From a bacterium (GTDB lineage: Bacteria; Planctomycetota; Planctomycetia; Pirellulales; Pirellulaceae), in the NCBI GenBank assembly GCA_016124445.1, contig WGNR01000003.1:1-64000 (forward strand): DNA of 64,000 nucleotides. The letters are read 5' to 3'. Positions 17,706 through 25,509 of this stretch are shown in pieces. The notes beneath the pieces were generated by a model. That model saw nothing but the letters and a program-made list of their open reading frames with translations, ran no database searches and was not told where the DNA came from. Position 1 is the stretch's first letter, and every line of letters starts with the position of its first letter. The translations under genes and the position numbers were made by a program.

Positions 17706-17924
17706 TTAGCCAGGGCGGCGCTGAGTCGTCGAATCGGGTTGGCGATTAGCCTTGATGCGATCCGAGTGCGCTCCCTGCGCTTCGGTCGGCACTTCTTCAA
17801 CCGAGAGAACGCCGAGGCCAGCCAGTTTTCCGTCATTGTACGCTTGGACGAATCGTTCTGCGTCCTCAGCGCTCATTTCAAGCGTAATCTTGGTCTTTGG
17901 GGTGGGTGAATCCTGTTCAGACAT
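17706..17924 (-). CDS. Small acidic hypothetical protein, 72 residues
   Basis: The ATG at 17924 follows GGAGGAACT, an excellent ribosome-binding site. The product (MSEQDSPTPKTKITLEMSAE...) has a short beta strand, a helix with DAERFVQAYNDG and a disordered basic tail. No family is recognised. It lies upstream of the integrase on the same strand, in the position where excisionase or directionality genes occur, but it lacks a recognisable HTH. Confidence 0.6.
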   Translation of the reverse strand: MSEQDSPTPKTKITLEMSAEDAERFVQAYNDGKLAGLGVLSVEEVPTEAQGAHSDRIKANRQPDSTTQRRPG

Positions 17925-18000
17925 AGTTCCTCCATGACACTGTGTCTGACATCTTCCCACGAGAAGATTAACAAAAAGTTACACTTAGGCGTGGAAAGAG

Positions 18001-18600
18001 TCACTTGGGATCGGTTCGAGACTTCGCCCTCCACTTCTTGTAGCAGGCGCGGCGAGTCTCACGTTTGGAGTTTTTCGGAAACAAGAACGTTTTGGCCAAG
18101 CCCTCAGGAATCGCATCATAGTCACCGAGAATATGGAGGGAACAAAGCTCCTCGAATGTTCCCTTGGTACCAGCCTCGATAAGTGAACGTAGGTCTTCTT
18201 CGGAAATCTGAATTGTCAGATGGAGACTTCCGGATTGCACATCCACAACGCTAATTGCGCCTTTGGCGTCTATCAGCTTTGAAATATGGCGGAGCAAATC
18301 TGACAGTCCATCGGCAGTCTTGACTGCCTCGAACGGGATTGAAAGTACGAGTTGAACCTCGAACCGGGGTTCATTGGAGCCACCATTCGATGGGCTGGGA
18401 GTGCCATCATCAATGATGGCAGAGGGCTCGACCTTCAAAGCACCTGCTACAAAAGAGATGGTCGAGATATTGCACGGAAGTCCCTTGAGCATCCGTGTCA
18501 CTGTCTTTGCATTGACTCCCGCCTTATCTGCAAGGTCATCCTGACTCCAGCCTTTGTTGTGGAGAAGGGTTCGGACTAAATCCGGACGCACTGTGGGCAT
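18001..18600 (-). CDS. XRE-family HTH regulator
   Basis: A 199-residue protein with an N-terminal Cro/CI-type HTH (VRTLLHNKGWSQDDLADKAGVNAKTVTRML, about residues 7-36, given here by position and its key WSQDDLA core) and a C-terminal domain of about 110 residues with beta-rich DVQSGSLHLTIQIS. The start at 18600 is preceded by GAGAAG. It is divergent from the ParB-like gene, so it probably represses itself and the ParB/coupling-protein operon. Confidence 0.82.
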   Translation of the reverse strand: MPTVRPDLVRTLLHNKGWSQDDLADKAGVNAKTVTRMLKGLPCNISTISFVAGALKVEPSAIIDDGTPSPSNGGSNEPRFEVQLVLSIPFEAVKTADGLSDLLRHISKLIDAKGAISVVDVQSGSLHLTIQISEEDLRSLIEAGTKGTFEELCSLHILGDYDAIPEGLAKTFLFPKNSKRETRRACYKKWRAKSRTDPK

Positions 18601-18792
18601 GACTTCTCGTTTCCATCGGGCGTGTGCCCGTCTAGTTCCTGCGCAGAGTCCCCTTCGTGTCGCCTTCGTTGGAAGGATCATTCCAAAGGTTGCCTCTAAG
18701 ATTTTTGGTGTAGAGCACGCCTGCCGGAAACCGGTTCGGAGTGCTGAATTCGATAAATTCACCGGACCACATTTTCCTGAAAGAGGCACCCA

Positions 18793-19587
18793 ATGGCAAC
18801 CCTCGTATCCAAGTCGCTGAACTGGTTCAAGGTCGAGTTCCAAGCCCGACGCTGCTTCGATGAAGCCGAACTCCGGCAACTCGGCGAGTCATTGAAGGTC
18901 AAGCAACTCCAGCCGGTGCTCGCGCGTCCAGATGGAATGCTGATCGCAGGCGAGCGCCGTCTTCGGGCGGCAAAGCTGGTTGGCTTGAAGGAACTGCTGG
19001 CCGTCGTCTCGGACGAGCCGATGAGCGAATCCGAGCTTCGCATTTTCCAGCTCACCGAAAACATCCATCGGGCCGACCTCAAAGATTCCGAGAAGTGGCA
19101 CGCCTCCGAAGAACTTCTTCGGCTCAATCCGAAATGGTCCAACAAGGATCTCGCAACCCATCTCAAGCTGAGCGAGGGAACCGTCTCGAAATACCTGGCT
19201 GCCGGCAAAGCTGTTCCGGAAGTGCAACAGGCACTGGAGGCGGGCGAGATCGGCATCACCGCCGTCTACGAGATCAGCCGGGCGGCGACCGAAAAACAGG
19301 CGGAACTGCTGGAACTCAAACGCAACGGCACGTCCCGCGACGGTCTCGCTTCTCATGTGCGTCGGCAGAAGCAGGAAGACGCGCCGCAGGTGCGAATGAA
19401 ACGCATCCTGTGCCCTCTGGCATCTGGCGTTTCGATTTCAGCCTCGGGCAGCGAGCTATCGCTGGATGATCTGATCGAAGCGCTTGGCGACGCCCAGAAG
19501 GAAGCGCGCAAGGCTCGCGAGCAGGGCCTGGACGCTAAGACCTTCAGCGCCGTGATGAAAGACAAGGCGAAGAAAGGGGGTGCCTGA
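18793..19587 (+). CDS. ParB/RepB/Spo0J-family DNA-binding protein
   Basis: A 264-residue protein. The N-terminal ParB/sulfiredoxin-like domain has LKVKQLQPVLARPDG and the nucleotide-binding signature IAGERRLRAA; the middle KorB/HTH part has NKDLATHLKLSEGTVSKYLAAG. ParB proteins bind parS-like sites and act with ParA in partition; no parA is seen here, so an orphan regulatory or transfer-related role is possible. It ends in a TGATG overlap with the coupling-protein gene, showing an operon. Confidence 0.88.
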   Translation: MATLVSKSLNWFKVEFQARRCFDEAELRQLGESLKVKQLQPVLARPDGMLIAGERRLRAAKLVGLKELLAVVSDEPMSESELRIFQLTENIHRADLKDSEKWHASEELLRLNPKWSNKDLATHLKLSEGTVSKYLAAGKAVPEVQQALEAGEIGITAVYEISRAATEKQAELLELKRNGTSRDGLASHVRRQKQEDAPQVRMKRILCPLASGVSISASGSELSLDDLIEALGDAQKEARKAREQGLDAKTFSAVMKDKAKKGGA

Positions 19588-21215
19588 TGGATCGCAACTT
19601 TTCTCTTCGCTACGCGATTCAAACCGGCGTTGGAATCGTGGTCCTGTGTTTTGCAGCTTTGCTTGCCAAGCGTGATGACCCGAATGACCGGCCCTTGGTG
19701 ATTGCTTGCGGGTTGGGTGCGTTTGTGTGCATGGCGCACGCGGCCTTTCGCAATCTGACCAGCGAACCGGCTCCGCTTGCGGCGGCTTCGGCCGACGGCC
19801 TTGACCGGATGCTGTTGCGATGGGGGCAGGATGACGCATTCAGCGTTCGCGACCTGCTCAACGGCGGTGTTGCCATCTTTGGACGGACGGGTTCGGGAAA
19901 GACCTCATCAAGCGGTAAAGCGCTGGCGGGTGCAGTCGTCGGTTTGCCACGCAGCGGTGGGCTGATTCTGGCTGCCAAGCCGGGTGAGGACCGCCAGATG
20001 TGGGAACGCATCTTCGAAGCGGCAGGCCGCCGGGATGATCTGCTGATCTTCTCGCCAGATTCACCGCTCCGGTTCAACTTCCTCGACTACGAGATGCAAA
20101 GGGGTGGGCACACTCGCAATATCACGAAATGCATCACCGTGATCGGAGAGACACTTGGCTCCAGCGATACCGACAACCGGGAATCGGCGGATTTCTGGCA
20201 AAAGGAGCAGGAGCGGATGATCTACAACGCGGTCGAAGTGGTGAAGCTCGCCACCGGCCGCATCACGGCCCCCGACCTTCAGCGATTCATCACTGGTGCG
20301 GCGATGTCGCCGCAACAGTTCACATCAGAAGAATGGCTGGCGGGGTTTCATAACCAGTGCCTCAAAGCGGCATGGGAGAAGCAGAAGTCATCGCTTGAAT
20401 CGCATGACTACGAGTTGGCCAAGGAGTATTGGCTCAACGAATTCGTTTTCATGGCGGATAAAACCCGCTCGTCAATTCTTACCGGCGTGATGGGCATCCT
20501 GCACACCTTCAACACCGGGCTGGTGCGCGAACTGGTCAGCGGTGCGAGCAACATCAGTCCTGACGATCTGTTCGCGGGCAAGTGGGTACTGATCGACATG
20601 ACTCCATCGGAGTGGGGCGATATTGGCCTTTTCGTGGCAGGTGGCTGGAAGTACCTGACCGAAAAGGCTGTGCTCCGCCGGATCGCGGATGACGCGGCAA
20701 ATTGCGTAACGATCTGGGCAGACGAAGCGCAGCAGTTCGTCAACAGCTTCGATGCCCACTTCATCGCCCAATGCCGCAGTCATCGCGGCTGCATGATCTA
20801 TCTGACGCAGTCGCTCCACGCCTACTACGCGGCACTGCCGGGGCAGGCGGGACGTCACCAGGCCGACAGCCTGCTGACGAACTTCCATACGAAGCTGTTT
20901 CACGCCCTGGGCGATCTGGAGACAGCCAACTGGGCCAGCGGTCTGATTGGCAAGTCCCTCCAGACCTTCACCGGCGGTTCCATAACGCCGAGCGAAGGCA
21001 TCTACGACGAACTGATGGGCCAGAGCCGTTACAGCGGCAATTTCTCACAGCACTTTGAATCAACGCTGCAAAGCAATGCCTTCATGCATGGGCTTCGCAC
21101 GGGTGGTGCGGCAAACAACTTCACGTGCGACTGCTTCGTGATCCGAAGCGGTGAGCCTTTCTCAAACGGCCAGAACTGGCTGGCGACGAGTTTCGATCAG
21201 CGCAGTGCTGGTTAA
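19587..21215 (+). CDS. Type IV coupling protein (TraG/TraD/VirD4-like ATPase)
   Basis: A 542-residue protein with two N-terminal membrane segments (about residues 9-27 and 36-54), Walker A in GRTGSGKTSS (99-108) and Walker B in VTIWADEAQQF (about 373-383). The region QCRSHRGCMIYLTQS is the typical HerA/VirD4 sensor motif. It would pump the relaxase-DNA complex toward a mating channel. Translation is coupled to the ParB-like gene by a 1-base overlap. No VirB-type channel genes are in the window, so it may use a helper system. Confidence 0.92.
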   Translation: MDRNFSLRYAIQTGVGIVVLCFAALLAKRDDPNDRPLVIACGLGAFVCMAHAAFRNLTSEPAPLAAASADGLDRMLLRWGQDDAFSVRDLLNGGVAIFGRTGSGKTSSSGKALAGAVVGLPRSGGLILAAKPGEDRQMWERIFEAAGRRDDLLIFSPDSPLRFNFLDYEMQRGGHTRNITKCITVIGETLGSSDTDNRESADFWQKEQERMIYNAVEVVKLATGRITAPDLQRFITGAAMSPQQFTSEEWLAGFHNQCLKAAWEKQKSSLESHDYELAKEYWLNEFVFMADKTRSSILTGVMGILHTFNTGLVRELVSGASNISPDDLFAGKWVLIDMTPSEWGDIGLFVAGGWKYLTEKAVLRRIADDAANCVTIWADEAQQFVNSFDAHFIAQCRSHRGCMIYLTQSLHAYYAALPGQAGRHQADSLLTNFHTKLFHALGDLETANWASGLIGKSLQTFTGGSITPSEGIYDELMGQSRYSGNFSQHFESTLQSNAFMHGLRTGGAANNFTCDCFVIRSGEPFSNGQNWLATSFDQRSAG

Positions 21216-21257
21216 ACGCATATTCCATTTTCACTTCACAGTAAAAGGAGACATTAG

Positions 21258-21830
21258 ATGACGAATCAGCAACATGGCGGACCCGGCGACCGCCTGACGA
21301 TGGCCGGCACTTTCAACGGGCTGAATGTCCTAGCCAATGCCCATGCACTTACCTGCACGGTCTTTCTGCGCACGGATTTTGGCCGCGAAGGCATCGGGAT
21401 GTTTGGTCTGATCGGCGGTCTGCTCATCCTCGGATATGGCAGTTTCGCGAACTGCTACCCGATGTTCATTTACTTCCTGCTTTGGATCGCAGCGCTCATT
21501 TGCCAGCGCGTGCGGTCATTCAGGAACTGGCGGCGCGGGGCCATGATCCACAGCCGGTACAACGGCTATCCCTTCGTCTCCAAACGTCTCTTTCCGCGAA
21601 TGTCGGAATTGAACGCTCGGGGGGTGGATGCACTCCTGTGCCTCGCCATCGGCGGGGTACTCGCTCAGTTCAGCCAGCCGCTCGGCTTTTTCGTGATGGC
21701 CGGCTTCCTTTCGATTCTGTTTTCTGAGGCGGTGATGGTCGAAGGGACGAAGCGCCGTCTGCAAACGATGCGGGACGCGGAGATTGAGCAGCGATACCTG
21801 GCAGAGCAGTACAAGGCGGGCAATTTCTGA
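21258..21830 (+). CDS. Integral membrane protein downstream of the coupling protein
   Basis: A 190-residue protein with three or four hydrophobic segments: GMFGLIGGLLILGYGSF, MFIYFLLWIAALI and a longer hydrophobic stretch near residues 124-160. A charged helical tail follows (RRLQTMRDAEIEQRYLAEQY). AAAAGGAG precedes the start. No family is recognised. Its place in the coupling-protein operon suggests a membrane partner of DNA transfer. Confidence 0.72.
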   Translation: MTNQQHGGPGDRLTMAGTFNGLNVLANAHALTCTVFLRTDFGREGIGMFGLIGGLLILGYGSFANCYPMFIYFLLWIAALICQRVRSFRNWRRGAMIHSRYNGYPFVSKRLFPRMSELNARGVDALLCLAIGGVLAQFSQPLGFFVMAGFLSILFSEAVMVEGTKRRLQTMRDAEIEQRYLAEQYKAGNF

Positions 21831-21855
21831 TCATTGAGCACTGAGGAGACTGACC

Positions 21856-22164
21856 ATGTCAGACAGCGACAGCATCTGGCAGCAAATGCTTGCCAAACGA
21901 GCCGAATGGGCGGCGGAGCAGCCGTCACTTTCGGCGGAACTGAAGGCAATGGGGCGAGAAGCCATCAAGGACGTGCGCGGCACGATGCACGAGACATTCT
22001 TCGGTCAGCCGGAGCACATGTCGGAGATGGGTACGCCCTTAAACCCGACCCCGCAAATGACGACGCAGGATTTGGGCACGGTTTACGGTTCTTACGAGTC
22101 CATGCTCGATGCCTACGCGGCGCGTGGCAACGAGCAGCAACAACAAGAGGAGATGGAAAGATGA
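21856..22164 (+). CDS. Small hypothetical protein, 102 residues
   Basis: A soluble, helical, Gln/Glu-rich protein (ending GNEQQQQEEMER). GAGGAG lies a few bases upstream of the ATG. The stop overlaps the next start as ATGA. No family is recognised; it belongs to the transfer operon by spacing. Confidence 0.65.
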   Translation: MSDSDSIWQQMLAKRAEWAAEQPSLSAELKAMGREAIKDVRGTMHETFFGQPEHMSEMGTPLNPTPQMTTQDLGTVYGSYESMLDAYAARGNEQQQQEEMER

Positions 22165-22385
22165 TTGAGAGCTTTGTGAATGATCTGGCGATGGGACTGG
22201 CGCTGATCGGCTTTGCCATTTTCGGCGTCGTGTACGTCGTCGGAGTGCTTCTCTACCTGCTCGCGCGGCATTGCCACCGCGACTACAAGAAGCAGGGTGG
22301 CGCGAAAGTTGTGATTCCAAAAGTCGTGGGCGGCACGGCGGCGAAGATCGCCGGCAAGGCACTGCGAAAGCGTTTCTTCGGATGA
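22161..22385 (+). CDS. Small single-span membrane protein, 74 residues
   Basis: The ATG overlaps the stop of the preceding gene (ATGA) and follows GGAAAG. The protein has one hydrophobic helix (MGLALIGFAIFGVVYVVGVL) and a basic C-terminal tail (KIAGKALRKRFFG), giving a likely cytoplasmic positive end. The frame is open further upstream, but the overlap and the preceding gene decide this start. Function unknown. Confidence 0.65.
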   Translation: MIESFVNDLAMGLALIGFAIFGVVYVVGVLLYLLARHCHRDYKKQGGAKVVIPKVVGGTAAKIAGKALRKRFFG

Positions 22386-22435
22386 ACCAAACTGTCTGTG
22401 TTTTTCAACCTCACTTTTCCTGAAAGGAGTGTGCC

Positions 22436-22789
22436 ATGTACACACTGCAAAGTTACCAATGCCCGGATTGCAACCACCAGTTTCATCTTGATGAGGACTT
22501 GATCGGCGTGCCGTTCGACTGCTCGACATGCGGCACGGAATTGATGATTCCGCCGACAAGCAGCATTCCGGCAACGGCGCACGTCATGGATGACGACGCA
22601 CCTGCCGTGCGTCGAAGGCCAGCAACGACACCGGTGGAGATGCGCCTGCCTGGGCAGCTCGGCAGCCTCAAAGCGCAGGTGGATCAACCGACCAGCAACG
22701 CGATGGCGACCACCTTCCTCGGCGGTCTTCTCGTTGCGCTCGGGGCGTTTCTGTTCGCCGGTTTCATGGGGAAAGGCAAGTCGAGTTGA
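22436..22789 (+). CDS. Zinc-ribbon protein with C-terminal membrane anchor
   Basis: A 117-residue protein. CPDCNHQF and CSTCGTEL in the first 40 residues make a four-Cys zinc ribbon of the kind common in planctomycete proteins. A Pro/Thr linker and a hydrophobic C-terminal helix (TFLGGLLVALGAFLFAGFMG) follow. AAAGGAG precedes the ATG. It is the fourth small gene after the coupling protein; function unknown. Confidence 0.75.
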   Translation: MYTLQSYQCPDCNHQFHLDEDLIGVPFDCSTCGTELMIPPTSSIPATAHVMDDDAPAVRRRPATTPVEMRLPGQLGSLKAQVDQPTSNAMATTFLGGLLVALGAFLFAGFMGKGKSS

Positions 22790-22862
22790 CGGCCCGACTG
22801 CCGCAGGTCTTCCCAGCGGGCGGGACATGCCATCCCGCTCGCTTTCGTCGAAGGAGTCTCCC

Positions 22863-23132
22863 ATGACGCTGGAACAAAGGCTGGAGCGTATCGAGTCGTT
22901 GCTTGTCTCGCTCATTCAACGAGAACAGGAGAAGGACTGGTACGGCATTGAAGAGTTTGCGCGGCTTGTGGGGCGTTCGCCGTTTACCTGCCGCGAGTGG
23001 TGCAGGCTCGGACGCATTGAAGCCAGCAAGAAGGCCAGTGGCCGTGGTGCATTCACGGCATGGGTGATTTCACACAGCGAATTCCTCCGTTTCCAGCGGG
23101 AAGGGCTTCGGAAGCCTTCCCGCGATTCTTAA
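22863..23132 (+). CDS. HTH (excisionase-like) DNA-binding protein
   Basis: An 89-residue protein with an N-terminal coiled helix (LEQRLERIESLLVSLI) and a MerR/excisionase-like winged HTH (YGIEEFARLVGRSPFTCREW, then RLGRIEASKKASGRG). GAAGGAG lies upstream of the ATG at 22863; a longer frame exists but overlaps the zinc-ribbon gene. Its place just before a serine recombinase suggests a recombination directionality factor or regulator, as inference. Confidence 0.75.
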   Translation: MTLEQRLERIESLLVSLIQREQEKDWYGIEEFARLVGRSPFTCREWCRLGRIEASKKASGRGAFTAWVISHSEFLRFQREGLRKPSRDS

Positions 23133-23162
23133 ACCTAATCTGTCAGGTGGTGGCTCTCCGTT

Positions 23163-23378
23163 ATGGTTCGGCGCAATCAACAAACCGATTGCCAGTTGCG
23201 AGGCGATGCATCCGAGTGCATCGTTCCCGCCGGGGCACCGGACTGGATCACGCCAGAGTTGATTGAAGCAACGATTCGCGTCTGGCAGCCGTACTACGCG
23301 GAGGTTCTTTCCCCGGAAGAAGCCGTTACAATGATCCTTGACGTGGGGAGGTTGTTCGACGCGCTTTCTTCGGGATGA
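23163..23378 (+). CDS. Small hypothetical protein upstream of the recombinase
   Basis: A 71-residue protein with no recognised family. The C-terminal half is helical (TPELIEATIRVWQPYYAEVLS). The stop lies 6 bp before the recombinase ATG, so the two are probably co-transcribed. Planctomycete serine recombinases are often preceded by such a small gene; this is a general impression rather than a search result. Confidence 0.6.
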   Translation: MVRRNQQTDCQLRGDASECIVPAGAPDWITPELIEATIRVWQPYYAEVLSPEEAVTMILDVGRLFDALSSG

Positions 23379-23384
23379 TGAGCC

Positions 23385-24911
23385 ATGAAACAGTTTGCGG
23401 CACTGGCACGGGTTTCCAGCCGGGAACAGGAACGCGAAGGGTTCAGCCTGGAGGTGCAGGAAGAAGCTCTCAGGCGATATGCGGCTCAGGCCGGCGGCGA
23501 AATCGTCAAGTTCTTCAAGATCGCCGAGACGGCCAGCAAGGGCGAGGAACGCAAGACGTTCCGCGAACTGATCGCATACGCCAAGAAGAATGCGGCGTTC
23601 CTTGATGGCCTCCTTTTCTACAAGGTAGACCGGGCATCCCGGAACCTGTTCGATTACGTCGAACTGGAGCGGCTGGAGTCGGAATACAATCTGCCGTTCA
23701 TTTCCGTATCGCAGCCGACCGAGAACACGCCTGCTGGCCGGATGATGCGGCGGACACTCGCCAACATGGCGAGCTTCTATACCGAGCAGCAATCGGTTGA
23801 CGTTCGCGAAGGGCTTTCCCGCCGCGTCCGGGAAGGCTGGTTCATCGGCTTGGCTCCCTACGGCTATCGGAATGTCCGCAAGGATGGGCGGGGCATCATC
23901 GAGACGGACCAGGAGCAAGCTGCCAATGTCAAACGCATCTTCCAACTCTACGCCTACGAGAATCTGACGATTGACGGCGTAGTCGAGCGGATCAACGGGG
24001 AGGGACGCATCTGGCGGAAGTCACAGCCGACATTTCCGCGAAGCTCCGTTCACAACATCCTCAAGGATCGCGCCTATATTGGCGAGATTTCGCACAAGGG
24101 CGAGTGGTATCCGGGCAAACATGAACCGCTGGTGGACCGGGCAACATGGAACCGGGTGCAGGCCCTGCTTGGCGGTCACGTCTACCAGTCTCAGACGCAC
24201 ACCTACGCCAGCCAACTCATCCTGTGCGGCCATTGCGGGCACCCGATCACCGGTGAGACGGTCACGAAGAAGAGCAAGAACGGGGAGCGGTACTACACGT
24301 ACTACCGCTGCACTTATTACAACCGCAAGGGGCATCCCCGCATCCGCGTGCGTGAGGCCGATCTCGAAGAACAGGTACTGGCCATCTTTGACAAGATGAA
24401 GGTCGAGAACGAAGACGTGCGGGACTGGTTCCGCATGGTGCTGGCTTCACAAACGAGAGACGCCCAAGCTGAGTCGCTGTCACAGCGTGGTGAGCTTCAG
24501 CGTCAGGAGACGCTGCTTGTCCAGCAACAGGACCGGTTGCTCAACATGCGGCTGGCGGATGACATCGACCAAGAGACGTTTGCACGCAAGCAGACGGAAC
24601 TCCGAGACCGGCTGGCATCAATAAAGCTGCAATTGGACGTGCTGGACCGCTCACACGATGAAACTGCCGAGTTGGCGTCGAAAGTTTTTGAACTTTCGCA
24701 AACGCTGCGGCAGCAATGGCTTACCGCCGACTACGCCGCAAAGCGTCGTATCCTCGAAATCGTGTTTTTGAACTGCACGCTCGATGGCGTAACTCTTTGC
24801 CCCACAATGAGAAAGCCCTTCGACGTTCTCGCCGAAGGGCTTGTTTCAGAGAAAAGTCGGGGTGACAGGATTCGAACCTGCGACCCTCTGCTCCCAAAGC
24901 AGATGCGCTAG
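23385..24911 (+). CDS. Large serine recombinase
   Basis: A 508-residue recombinase. The catalytic domain (1-140) has ARVSSREQ (nucleophile probably S11) and the arginine-rich KVDRASRNLFDY region. A recombinase domain (about 155-260) with GLAPYGYR and a zinc-ribbon domain (LILCGHCGHPITG...YYRCTY) follow, then a coiled coil (about 360-440). The conserved C-terminal CTLDGVTLCPTMRKPFD ends near residue 475. The last 20 or so residues (SRGDRIRTCDPLLPKQMR) are antisense translation of the tRNA-Pro gene, so the frame now ends inside the host tRNA. It probably mediates integration of this element at tRNA-Pro. Recombinases of this type integrate and excise with a directionality factor. Confidence 0.93.
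   Translation: MKQFAALARVSSREQEREGFSLEVQEEALRRYAAQAGGEIVKFFKIAETASKGEERKTFRELIAYAKKNAAFLDGLLFYKVDRASRNLFDYVELERLESEYNLPFISVSQPTENTPAGRMMRRTLANMASFYTEQQSVDVREGLSRRVREGWFIGLAPYGYRNVRKDGRGIIETDQEQAANVKRIFQLYAYENLTIDGVVERINGEGRIWRKSQPTFPRSSVHNILKDRAYIGEISHKGEWYPGKHEPLVDRATWNRVQALLGGHVYQSQTHTYASQLILCGHCGHPITGETVTKKSKNGERYYTYYRCTYYNRKGHPRIRVREADLEEQVLAIFDKMKVENEDVRDWFRMVLASQTRDAQAESLSQRGELQRQETLLVQQQDRLLNMRLADDIDQETFARKQTELRDRLASIKLQLDVLDRSHDETAELASKVFELSQTLRQQWLTADYAAKRRILEIVFLNCTLDGVTLCPTMRKPFDVLAEGLVSEKSRGDRIRTCDPLLPKQMR
24813..24842 (-). terminator. tRNA-Pro terminator inside the recombinase frame
   Basis: AAGCCCTTCG pairs perfectly with CGAAGGGCTT around a 10-nt loop, 15 bp beyond the tRNA 3' end. 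On the minus strand it is followed by TCTC rather than a long T-tract. The same bases encode the conserved end of the recombinase. Confidence 0.55.
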
Positions 24912-24931
24912 CCAGGCTGCGCTACACCCCG
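24857..24931 (-). tRNA. tRNA-Pro (anticodon TGG)
   Basis: On the minus strand the acceptor CGGGGTG pairs with CACCCCG, with discriminator A and no encoded CCA. The anticodon loop TTTGGGA closed by CTGC/GCAG gives TGG, which is tRNA-Pro. D-arm and T-arm (GGTTCGAATCC) are standard. The recombinase gene overlaps its 3' two thirds in antisense, marking it as the integration target. Confidence 0.95.
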
Positions 24932-25231
24932 AGGACTTTTGATAATAACCGGAGTCCCTGTTTCTGACAATGTGGGCTATTTCGTCATTTATTTGGGCCT
25001 CCGTTATCTTTCAAAGAGAAACCTGCAACTCAGAGGTTCGCTCATTTTGCGCGGCGATTTCGCGGGATTCGCGTCTTTTTTGGCCAAACCCGTTTCTTCC
25101 CCTCTAACGGGCCCGTAAACTTTTTCTGTTTCTCTTGTCGAAAGCTATTTGGTCCGTTCGACCAGTTTGCAGGGGATGCTCTGTAGCAAGCCTCTTTTCT
25201 CAGCCCAATTTCCCTTTTGGCGGCGTTTGCC
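24932..25231. other. Junction between mobile element and chromosome, no gene
   Basis: No convincing coding frame; a 65-codon minus-strand frame here is Lys/Arg-rich and lacks a good start. The segment separates tRNA-Pro from a MoaD/ThiS-like gene and should be the chromosomal right flank of the element. Confidence 0.5.
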
Positions 25232-25507
25232 ATGGCCATTTCTGTCCAAATCCCGACATCCTTGCGAGCCGAGTGCCAGGGAAGTTCTCACGTGGAAATC
25301 AGCGCGACCACCATCAGCGAGGTGCTATCACAGCTTCAGGCAGAGCACCCGCAACTGTTTCGCTGCATTTGCGACGAAACTGGAGCGGTCCGGCGGCATA
25401 TCAATCTGTTTGTGAACGATGCCCTGATCCACCGCCAGAATGGGCTGGGAACCAAGCTGAATCCGAAAGACACGTTATTCATCATGACCGCCGTATCAGG
25501 AGGCTAA
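25232..25507 (+). CDS. MoaD/ThiS-family beta-grasp protein
   Basis: A 91-residue protein beginning MAISVQIPTSLRAECQG, with the ubiquitin-like beta-grasp pattern (HVEISATTISEVLSQL, INLFVNDALI, DTLFIMTAVSGG) and the C-terminal Gly-Gly required for adenylation and sulfur transfer. MoaD and ThiS carry sulfur as a thiocarboxylate for molybdopterin or thiazole synthesis; orphan copies can serve other sulfur chemistry. It is 2 bp from the next gene, so they form a pair. The start at 25232 is preferred over an in-frame ATG 15 bp upstream because the family begins there. Confidence 0.82.
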   Translation: MAISVQIPTSLRAECQGSSHVEISATTISEVLSQLQAEHPQLFRCICDETGAVRRHINLFVNDALIHRQNGLGTKLNPKDTLFIMTAVSGG

Positions 25508-25509
25508 CG

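Noticed and set aside
19353..19839. Minus-strand frames opposite the ParB-like and coupling-protein genes
   Set aside because: Shadows of two well-supported genes.
24932..25239. Minus-strand 65-codon frame near 25042-25239
   Set aside because: Very basic, no ribosome-binding site, overlaps the start of the MoaD/ThiS-like gene.
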